Source: an uncultured Collinsella sp. (GTDB lineage Bacteria > Actinomycetota > Coriobacteriia > Coriobacteriales > Coriobacteriaceae). Taken from it: a DNA stretch of 11,583 bases. The notes beneath the pieces are model-generated. The model was given only the letters and a program-made list of their open reading frames with translations. It was not told where the DNA came from and searched no databases. Position 1 is the first letter of the stretch, and every line of letters begins with the position of its first letter. This document shows, piece by piece, positions 6,434 to 11,583 of this stretch. Location of the stretch: contig UQTN01000065.1 of assembly GCA_900543945.1 (NCBI GenBank), positions 1 to 11,583 on the forward strand, written 5' to 3'. Both the position numbers and the translations under genes were made by a program.

Positions 6434-7060
6434 TTGCGAGCTCTTGCCATGAACGAGAGCCAGGCTGTCACGTACAAGACGCTCATAAAGGACGCCTCGT
6501 ACGGTGAGGCGGGCCCCGACGAGAGGACCATCGCTGCGCACCTGGATCTCTTCAACAGGCTCAAGCTGACCGAGGACCTGTGCGGATGGGAGCCGCCCAT
6601 GCGCTCGAAGGCTCGCGTTCGCGTGCGCCCCAAGCGCTACTTCTGCGACCCGTCATTTGCGGCGGCGTTGCTGGGGGCTACCCCTGAGCGGCTGCTTGGC
6701 GATATGCAAACGCTGGGGATGCTCTTTGAGGACCTCGTTCTGCGCGACGTGCGCGTGTTCCTTTCCACCTACGGCGGTGTCGACAACAGTGTCCATTATT
6801 TCCGAGATGAGAAGGGCCTTGAGGTCGATCTGATCGTTGAGCACGACGGGCGCTGGGGAGCTATCGAGGTCAAGCTGAGTGATGCGAAAGCAGACGATGG
6901 AGCGAGAAATCTCAAGGCGCTGGAGAGGAAAGTGCTCTCCAATCCTGCCGCCCAGAATGCCGCGCCGGCGTTTTTGGCGGTCGTGGTTGGAAAGGGGAGC
7001 ATTGCCTACACACGCGACGACGGCGTGGCGGTGATCCCCATGGCGGCACTTGGGGCGTAG
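6434..7060 (+). pseudogene. Truncated AAA-family ATP-binding protein, C-terminal DUF4143 half only
   Basis: The 208 residues match the C-terminal half of the AAA_14/DUF4143 ATPase family, which normally runs to about 400-450 residues. Typical features are the LRALAMNESQ..TYKTLIKDA helix start (1-21), the PKRYFCDPSFAAALLG block (66-81), and the nuclease-like EVDLIV (130-135) and AIEVK (143-147) motif with Glu130, Asp132, Glu145 and Lys147. The Walker A and B ATPase half is missing. The family-like frame ends at a TGA at 6407-6409, inside the iteron-like repeats. The first possible start is a TTG at 6434 with no good ribosome site, and the ATG at 6449 also lacks one. Intact members are often linked to mobile or defence regions. 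It is probably a relic of a deletion that joined repeat DNA to the 3' half, although the remaining frame is undamaged. A short expressed protein cannot be excluded. Confidence 0.75.
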
Positions 7061-7102
7061 CGGTTTTGCGGGCGTGCCGTGCTTCCTTTACCGAAAATCC
7101 AT

Positions 7103-7131
7103 TTGGTAAACCCGGCGCCCGTGGGTAAAAT
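7103..7131 (+). promoter_or_regulatory. Sigma-70-type promoter for the small RNA
   Basis: TTGGTA (7103-7108) and TAAAAT (7126-7131) are separated by 17 bases, matching 4 of 6 and 5 of 6 consensus positions. The expected start, about 7 bases downstream at 7138-7139, is exactly the first base pair of the next stem-loop. No start codon with a ribosome site follows before the terminator, so a non-coding transcript is predicted. Confidence 0.6.
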
Positions 7132-7137
7132 AAGGTC

Positions 7138-7223
7138 GACGGCAGCCCAAGTAGTGAAGAGCTGGGCAGCGCCGTTGCTTGGATTAAGGGGTCATCGCCT
7201 TAGCGGCGTCGACCCCTCTTTTT
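7138..7223 (+). ncRNA. Predicted antisense small RNA, about 85 nt (candidate type I antitoxin)
   Basis: The predicted transcript has a 5' stem-loop and a 3' terminator. In the stem-loop, ACGGC (7139-7143) pairs with GCCGT (7171-7175) and GCCCA (7145-7149) pairs with TGGGC (7163-7167), around a 13-base loop. The terminator hairpin is at 7187-7217. It is convergent with the hydrophobic peptide gene on the minus strand: its last 24 bases are antisense to the final codons of that gene, and the rest is antisense to its 3' untranslated region. This is the 3'-overlap geometry of known RNA antitoxins such as RatA (against TxpA) and SR4 (against BsrG) of Bacillus. Promoter and terminator are visible; expression and function are inferred. 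Confidence 0.55.
7187..7223 (+). terminator. Rho-independent terminator of the small RNA
   Basis: AGGGGTC (7187-7193) pairs with GACCCCT (7211-7217) and CGCC (7196-7199) pairs with GGCG (7205-7208) around a 5-base loop, followed by CTTTTT (7218-7223). The T-run lies only on the + strand, so it ends the + strand transcript even though it overlaps the end of the minus-strand peptide gene. Confidence 0.75.
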
Positions 7224-7325
7224 ATGCTTCGTACGCTGCTTGAGTGCCTCGGTAAGTCCGATAAGCGCCGTGAGGAGCGAGACCAAAGCGGTCAGGAGCT
7301 TCACGAAATCAGTCAGATCGGTCAT
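7200..7325 (-). CDS. 41-residue hydrophobic peptide with basic tail (candidate type I toxin)
   Basis: The peptide starts MTDLTDFVK, continues with a hydrophobic stretch (about 10-24) built of two tandem seven-residue units, LTALVSL (11-17) and LTALIGL (18-24), and ends in a tail with nine Lys/Arg among residues 29-41. Such small membrane-type peptides with charged tails are typical of type I toxins (TxpA, BsrG, Fst, holin-like toxins), but I do not recognise the family. The start is set by GGGAGGTGAT (7339-7330), almost a full match to the 16S anti-Shine-Dalgarno, with 8 bases between GGAGG and the ATG; an earlier ATG at 7331 is too close to it. A + strand small RNA with its own promoter and terminator overlaps the 3' end. 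A weak minus-strand terminator may follow (the 7139-7175 hairpin, then TTATTTTA). Coding is very likely from the ribosome site; toxicity is untested inference. Confidence 0.6.
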   Translation of the reverse strand: MTDLTDFVKLLTALVSLLTALIGLTEALKQRTKHKKRGRRR

Positions 7326-7329
7326 GGGC

Positions 7330-7351
7330 ATCACCTCCCGTCGCATGGAGG
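7330..7351 (-). promoter_or_regulatory. Strong Shine-Dalgarno with a possible masking hairpin
   Basis: On the minus strand CCTCC (7351-7347) can pair with GGAGG (7338-7334) of the Shine-Dalgarno around an 8-base loop. Just upstream GGGC-AGC-GCCC forms a second small hairpin. Hidden ribosome sites are a known control of type I toxin mRNAs. The stem has only 5 G-C-rich pairs, so its effect is uncertain. Confidence 0.45.
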
Positions 7352-7415
7352 GCGCTGCCCGGCACATGGAACTGCCGTCAACAATAACCAGTCTATCAAA
7401 CTGCAGCCATAAATA

Positions 7416-7429
7416 CGAATATATGTTCG
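7416..7429. promoter_or_regulatory. LexA/SOS-box-like dyad upstream of the small peptide gene
   Basis: CGAATATATGTTCG differs at one position from the Gram-positive LexA consensus CGAAC-N4-GTTCG, and on the right side it also matches the actinobacterial GTTCGA extension. It lies about 90 bases upstream of the peptide start and between a possible minus-strand -35 (TTGTTA, 7439-7434) and a poor -10 (TATTTA, 18 bases later). It is also about 155 bases upstream of the + strand exonuclease gene. Function is inference. Confidence 0.4.
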
Positions 7430-7504
7430 ATAATAACAACGACGTGACCATTTCAAAGCGCAGCCTTACGCAAGGATGTCGGAAAGCTGCACTGTGCGAT
7501 TTCA

Positions 7505-7518
7505 TGTCCGCACGGACA
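7505..7518. promoter_or_regulatory. Perfect dyad TGTCCG-CA-CGGACA in the exonuclease leader
   Basis: A 6-bp perfect inverted repeat with a 2-base centre lies 66-79 bases upstream of the exonuclease GTG. A second hairpin, GCCTG-TGAAA-CAGGC (about 7543-7557), lies closer to the gene. Either could be an operator or leader structure. I found no convincing promoter hexamers here. Confidence 0.3.
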
Positions 7519-7583
7519 CTTATCCTTACGGCAATGTAGCTGCCTGTGAAACAGGCGGCAGTTGACGGAGAAAGGCCCTCACC

Positions 7584-8318
7584 GTGCCAGACAAAAAGAC
7601 GCCGTGTATCTCGGCTATCGATACGACGAACTTTGCGCGTCAGATTGTGCTCGACTTCGAGTTTGCGCCGGTGTCAAGGCAGCGCCAGCGCCGCGGGTTG
7701 CGCAACGAGATTATCGAGGTCGGCGCGGTTAAGCTCGATAACCGCGGCAACGTGATGGGCGAGTTCTCGCAGTTTGTGCAGACGGAATATGCCGAAGGCG
7801 TTGCGTTCCCCGTTCGCGAGCTTACGGGGATATCGGCCGTGGACACCGCGATGGCCGATCCGCTCTACATGGTGATCAAAAGGCTCAGCGATTGGATCGG
7901 TCGCTACTCCGCCCAGGTGGTCTGTTGGAGCGGGGCGGACCGTCGACAGCTTTTGACCGAGTGCCAGGCAAAGCACATCGATCTTTCCGCATTTCCTGCG
8001 GACTGGGCCGACCTGCAGGCGTTTTACACCTCGATCATGGACGTGGGCAGCCACGGGCGCGTCTCTTTGAGTGACGCGGCAGCGTGGTTTGGCATCGATT
8101 TTGACGAGTCGACGGGCCACGCCCACAGCGCCCTTGCCGATGCGCGCGTAACCGCCAAGCTGCTCAAGCAGATGATGGACGGGGACTACCGTGTGAGCCC
8201 GCACGCCCAGGAGATCCGCCAGCGGTGGGGGATGGGCGAGCGAGCCCAGACGCGCCTTTCCAGCAGGTGCCCCGAGCTGGGCGACCTGCTGCTAAAGCTG
8301 AAGGCGGAGGGAAGGTAG
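7584..8318 (+). CDS. DEDDh 3'-5' exonuclease (KapD/ERI-1-like RNase T superfamily)
   Basis: The protein has 244 residues and a GTG start, preceded by GGAGAAAGG (7567-7575) 8 bases upstream. All five superfamily catalytic positions are visible: Asp24 and Glu26 in VLDFEFAP, Asp119 in WSGADRR, and His181 and Asp186 in GHAHSALADAR. The segment EIIEVGAVKLDNRGNV (42-57) and ELTGIS (79-84) are typical of the ERI-1/KapD-like branch, which trims RNA or DNA 3' ends. The C-terminal 50 residues lie beyond the exonuclease fold and are not recognised. It is a single gene: the small-peptide locus is upstream and hsdR is convergent downstream. The substrate is unknown. It may be ordinary RNA processing rather than defence, and nothing in the sequence ties it functionally to the restriction genes. 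Confidence 0.85.
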   Translation: MPDKKTPCISAIDTTNFARQIVLDFEFAPVSRQRQRRGLRNEIIEVGAVKLDNRGNVMGEFSQFVQTEYAEGVAFPVRELTGISAVDTAMADPLYMVIKRLSDWIGRYSAQVVCWSGADRRQLLTECQAKHIDLSAFPADWADLQAFYTSIMDVGSHGRVSLSDAAAWFGIDFDESTGHAHSALADARVTAKLLKQMMDGDYRVSPHAQEIRQRWGMGERAQTRLSSRCPELGDLLLKLKAEGR

Positions 8319-8478
8319 GGGGCGGACATCATTGTCGTTTTCGCCTGCGAAGAAGGAATCAATTAACTACAAAGTGTGGATGGCTTCTAGTGAAGACTTA
8401 ACCACCAGATTATGAAAGGGTTAGCGGGCCATTGGGTTTGCAGTGTTCACCCGTCGCAAGACGTCGCTCGTTCAAATT

Positions 8479-8521
8479 GGGACGCTCCGCATCCGATGAA
8501 ATGGTTGATGCGGAGCGTCCC
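8479..8521. terminator. 15-bp perfect hairpin between convergent exonuclease and hsdR genes
   Basis: GGGACGCTCCGCATC (8479-8493) and GATGCGGAGCGTCCC (8507-8521) pair perfectly around a 13-base loop. It lies 160 bases after the exonuclease stop and 21 bases after the hsdR stop. Neither side has a good T-run (AATTTG on the hsdR side), so it may be an imperfect bidirectional terminator. I see no gene in 8319-8542. Confidence 0.55.
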
Positions 8522-8542
8522 TAGAGACCTGTCTTCTGTTGC

Positions 8543-11455
8543 CTAATAGTAGAGTTCAATATACGAATACGCCTTATCAAAAAGAGCCTGGTCTTTGAGC
8601 TTGTAGCGCATCCAAAGAATGGCGCGTAGCTGCTTCTTGACTTCTTTGACGCCTGCTGTGGTTGCCTGCCAACCGTCGAATCGGGTGATCTTAACGATTT
8701 CGTCGATGTCGCCGACGATGTTTTCGACGATGATTGGCGTGTCCCCATTCTTTACACCATTGAAGAGTTCTGTGAGGGCCGCCTTGCCCTTGTCCTCCTC
8801 TTCTTCGGGCACGACTTCCTTTTCGGCCGCTCGAGCCTCTCTGGCGAGGTCGATGAGCATCTTGAGGAACTCGACGCTGTTGATGAGACCTTGCTCGTGA
8901 CGTTCCCTCAGGTCCTCCAGGCGCTCGCCGAGCTTCTGGAACTTGCCATTCTTATCGTGCCTGCGGATTCGGGCGACGAGATCTATCTCCAGCTTACGCG
9001 TGATCTTCTCGGTATTGCTCTTGTCGTTGATGAAGTGCTCGATCATGTCCTCGTCGAGTTCAAGGATGTCGTCATCGTCTCGGACTCTCTCGACGGTGAT
9101 GTTCTCGTGCACGAGCTCGATTGTCTTGGGCCCGAGCGCTGCCCAGATGAGCTTCCCGCGATTGTCTACCGGTCTCACGGAATCGTAGACCTGCGAGAGC
9201 CAGATGAAATCGGGCTTGTAGGGATTGAGACATGGGTCGGGCGAAAGGGCTTCCCACGCTCTGTTCAAGACCGAGAAGTCGGCCCCAAACTGGTCTTTCA
9301 CCTTTGTCGTTGGCAGGCATTGTTGAGCTTCGAGAAGTGACTTCCAATCCGCGCTGCGGCGGTCTCTGACCGTTGAGAAGTACTCAAGACAGCAATGCAT
9401 AAGCCCGGGTAGCTCGGCCTTTACCTCGTCGCTGTTGGTTATAACCTTCTGCACCTCGGCCTCGTCGAAGTGCAGAGACTTGGCGACGTTGTCGAAGAGG
9501 CCGATATAGTCGACAATGAGACCGAATGTCTTCTTGTCGTTGTAGACGCGGTTGGTTCGACAGATTGCCTGCAACAGCGTGTGGTCGCGCAAGGGCTTGT
9601 CAAGGTACTGAGTTTGCAGGATGGGCGCATCGAACCCCGTGAGCAGCTTTGCAGTGACGATGAGAATCTTGAGCGGATCGTCCGGGTCGCGGAAACGGTC
9701 AAGGAGCTTTTCCTCGGCATCGCGATCTCGACGGTATGCCTTGTAGCGGTCTTCCTTGTCGTTGTTCGTGTCCATGACGATGGTGACTGCGTCAGTGCCC
9801 AAGAGCTTGTCGAGCTCCTCCTTATACAGCAGGCAGCACTCTCGGTCGTAGCAGACTACCTGCGCCTTGAAGCCGTCGGGCTCAACCTTTGACTTGAAGT
9901 GCCTGGCGATGTGCTCGCATACCTTGTGGATGCGGTCGGGGGCCTTCATGACGGACTCGATCTTGACGCGCCTGGTGAGTTCCGCCTTGTCCTCTTTGCT
10001 GAGGTCTCGGGTCATTTCGTCAAAGGCGGCGTTCACGACCTCTTGGTTGACGTGGAGCTCGACGGGAACGGTTTCAAAATGGAGCGGCAATGTGGCGTGG
10101 TCGCGGATGGAGTCGGCGAAGGAATAGCGGCTCATGTAGCCGGACTTGTCCTCTTTGGCACCGAAGGTGTGGAACGTGTTCTTGTCGGTTCGGTTGATGG
10201 GCGTGCCGGTCAAGCCGAAGAAGAAGGCGTTTGGCAAGGCGAGTCGCATCTTCTCGCCGAGGTCGCCCTCTTGGGTGCGGTGCGCCTCGTCGACCATGAG
10301 GATGATGTTCTCGCGCTCGTTGAGCGTCCCCGCAACCTCGCTGAATTTGAAGATGGTGGTGATGAGGATCTTTCTCATGTCCTGCTTGAAGAAGGACTCA
10401 AGCTCCTCCTTGCTGCCGGCGCTTGCGAGGTTGGGGATGTCGGATGCGTTGAAGGTCCCCGTGATCTGGGTCTCGAGGTCGATTCGGTCATCCACGATGA
10501 CGACGGTCGGGTTCTTGAGTTCGGGGACCATGCGCAGCTTCTGGGCAGCGAATACCATGAGCAGTGACTTTCCTGAGCCCTGGAAATGCCAAATGAGGCC
10601 ACGCTTCGGGTATCCTGCGCGGACGCGGTCCACGATGAGGTTCGCGCCCTCGAACTGTTGGTAACGACAGATCAGCTTGATGCGTCGATGCTTCTTGTCG
10701 GTGGCGAAGAGCGTGAAGAACTGGAAGATGTCCATGACGTTCGTGGGGGTTAGCATGGACGCCATGCTTCTCTTGACGTCGGCAAGTGTGCCCTCGCTCT
10801 TCTTGTCGCCCTCATGCCAGGGTCCCCACATCTCGGGAGGCATGTTCACCGACCCGTAGCGATAGCATTTTCCTTCGCTGGCGAAGTTGATGGCGCTACA
10901 GACGAACATCTGCGGGATGCTCTTCTCATATTTAGCGATGTCGCCAGCGCCGTCGAGCCAGGTTATCGAATCGCGCACCGGCGTCTTGAACTCGCCGATG
11001 ACGAGCGGAAATCCATTGACAAGAAGGACGAGGTCGAGGCGCTTGCCGCCCTGCTCCTGGGGGTAGACCCACTGGTTGGTGACGATGTACTCGTTTTTGT
11101 CAAGATCGCCGTCCGCCGCCGTGCCAAAGAAGCGGATGGGGACCATGCGGCCGTCTTTGCCGTAGGGGAATGAGTTCTCCTCGATGACGAGCTTTTTGAA
11201 CCGCTCGTTGGTGGAGACCAGGTTCTGCGGACTTGTGGACTGAATGAGGGCCCTGAGTCGGTAGATGATCTCGTCGGCGCGATCGGGGTCTTCTGCGATC
11301 TCCGGGTTAAGCCTGATGAGGGCGTCCTTGACCATGGGCTCGACCATGACGTCGGCATGGCGACGCGGGAGGTCTTCGGCAGCAACGTATCTCCAGCCAA
11401 GGCTGGCAAGCGCCTCGACGCTCATTTGCTCGATGGTGTTGTCCTCGTTAAACAT
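8543..11455 (-). CDS. hsdR: Type I restriction endonuclease, R (motor and nuclease) subunit
   Basis: The subunit is intact, with 970 residues, about normal for the family. The N-terminal nuclease domain has the PD-(D/E)XK motif: Asp141 in RLDLVLL, then Glu155 and Lys157 in GEFKTP. The superfamily 2 translocase follows, with Walker A QGSGKS (292-297), DEAH (389-392), GLTGTP (414-419), TAKLLTGFDAP (601-611) and the motif VI region QAICRTNRVY (629-638). A C-terminal helical domain that docks on HsdM ends in FDKAYSYIELYY (959-970). Working with HsdM and HsdS it cuts unmodified DNA far from the recognition site after ATP-driven translocation. The ATG overlaps the hsdS stop by 8 bases, indicating coupled translation, with GGAG just before the start. 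hsdM is not in the window and is expected upstream of hsdS. No key motif is lost. Confidence 0.97.
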   Translation of the reverse strand: MFNEDNTIEQMSVEALASLGWRYVAAEDLPRRHADVMVEPMVKDALIRLNPEIAEDPDRADEIIYRLRALIQSTSPQNLVSTNERFKKLVIEENSFPYGKDGRMVPIRFFGTAADGDLDKNEYIVTNQWVYPQEQGGKRLDLVLLVNGFPLVIGEFKTPVRDSITWLDGAGDIAKYEKSIPQMFVCSAINFASEGKCYRYGSVNMPPEMWGPWHEGDKKSEGTLADVKRSMASMLTPTNVMDIFQFFTLFATDKKHRRIKLICRYQQFEGANLIVDRVRAGYPKRGLIWHFQGSGKSLLMVFAAQKLRMVPELKNPTVVIVDDRIDLETQITGTFNASDIPNLASAGSKEELESFFKQDMRKILITTIFKFSEVAGTLNERENIILMVDEAHRTQEGDLGEKMRLALPNAFFFGLTGTPINRTDKNTFHTFGAKEDKSGYMSRYSFADSIRDHATLPLHFETVPVELHVNQEVVNAAFDEMTRDLSKEDKAELTRRVKIESVMKAPDRIHKVCEHIARHFKSKVEPDGFKAQVVCYDRECCLLYKEELDKLLGTDAVTIVMDTNNDKEDRYKAYRRDRDAEEKLLDRFRDPDDPLKILIVTAKLLTGFDAPILQTQYLDKPLRDHTLLQAICRTNRVYNDKKTFGLIVDYIGLFDNVAKSLHFDEAEVQKVITNSDEVKAELPGLMHCCLEYFSTVRDRRSADWKSLLEAQQCLPTTKVKDQFGADFSVLNRAWEALSPDPCLNPYKPDFIWLSQVYDSVRPVDNRGKLIWAALGPKTIELVHENITVERVRDDDDILELDEDMIEHFINDKSNTEKITRKLEIDLVARIRRHDKNGKFQKLGERLEDLRERHEQGLINSVEFLKMLIDLAREARAAEKEVVPEEEEDKGKAALTELFNGVKNGDTPIIVENIVGDIDEIVKITRFDGWQATTAGVKEVKKQLRAILWMRYKLKDQALFDKAYSYIELYY

Positions 11456-11583
11456 CTCCGAGTCCTAACTCCTGGTTCAAGATTTTCTTCGTCGTGGCGT
11501 TTAGCTCATCGAGGGCCTTTTGTACGGCAAATTTCGATTTGTCGACCTGAAGCACGAAGTCGGTGAACTCCTCCTGGAGTTCG
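11448..11583 (-). CDS. hsdS: Type I restriction specificity subunit, C-terminal 44 residues
   Basis: The frame is open to the window edge on the minus strand and ends with a TAA at 11450-11448, inside the first codons of hsdR. The visible tail (ELQEEFTDFVLQVDKSKFAV, then QKALDEL) is the typical end of HsdS proteins: the ELQxxFxxFVxQxDKSK segment ends the second target-recognition unit and starts the last coiled-coil helix. HsdS sets the recognition sequence of the HsdM/HsdR complex. The target domains lie outside the window, so the recognised sequence cannot be judged. The 8-base overlap with hsdR supports one transcript. Confidence 0.9.
   Translation of the reverse strand, partial: ELQEEFTDFVLQVDKSKFAVQKALDELNATTKKILNQELGLGDV

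Noticed and set aside
7326..7505. Upstream extension of the hydrophobic peptide to about 101 residues
   Set aside because: The extension would read through the strong Shine-Dalgarno and the SOS-like box, has unrelated composition and no ribosome site. The ATG at 7325 is ideally spaced.
7584..8318. The exonuclease as a part of the restriction system or a DNA polymerase III epsilon subunit
   Set aside because: It is transcribed convergently to hsdR, and its motifs fit the KapD/ERI-1-like branch better than DnaQ. Only general exonuclease function is supported.

Overview
The window looks like chromosomal DNA of a high-GC anaerobic gut actinobacterium, most likely of the Coriobacteriia (Collinsella-like). 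This is an inference from the GC-rich coding bias and from the selenium-dependent molybdenum hydroxylase genes of a type common in strict gut anaerobes. No rRNA or other taxonomic marker is present.

Region 1 (1-3995) is the end of a metabolic operon on the + strand: the C-terminal fifth of a YgfK-like flavin/iron-sulfur oxidoreductase, a small protein with four ferredoxin motifs related to the RnfB ferredoxin module, and a one-chain 2Fe-2S plus molybdopterin hydroxylase of the selenium-dependent xanthine dehydrogenase type. The genes are 11-12 bases apart and end in two hairpins, the second followed by a T-run. Together they suggest anaerobic purine (xanthine/urate pathway) oxidation or reduction, with electrons passing between the Mo site, 2Fe-2S, 4Fe-4S and flavin centres.

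Region 2 (3996-6433) is mostly non-coding and unusual. Two arrays of diverged hairpin repeats with a 61-62 bp period (4002-4577 and 5903-6160) flank one minus-strand gene, which encodes an AbiEi-like winged-helix protein fused to a nuclease-like domain. A diverged second copy of the terminator plus the first repeat arm lies at 6190-6255. Five direct repeats spaced exactly 23 bp follow (6295-6409). They abut a truncated AAA-ATPase/DUF4143 gene that keeps only its C-terminal half (6434-7060).

Region 3 (7061-7583) holds what I consider the best candidate for an undescribed system. A minus-strand 41-residue hydrophobic peptide with a strongly basic tail has a near-perfect Shine-Dalgarno sequence that can be masked by a hairpin. 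It faces a convergent small RNA of about 85 nt on the + strand, with its own promoter and terminator, whose 3' end overlaps the end of the peptide gene. This is the layout of a type I toxin-antitoxin module. A LexA/SOS-box-like dyad lies upstream of the peptide gene.

Region 4 (7584-11583) contains a DEDDh (KapD/ERI-1-like) 3'-5' exonuclease gene on the + strand. Convergent to it, on the minus strand, are hsdR of a type I restriction system and the last 44 codons of hsdS, which overlaps hsdR by 8 bases. The right-hand two thirds of the window therefore resembles an accessory or defence region placed directly after a metabolic operon.
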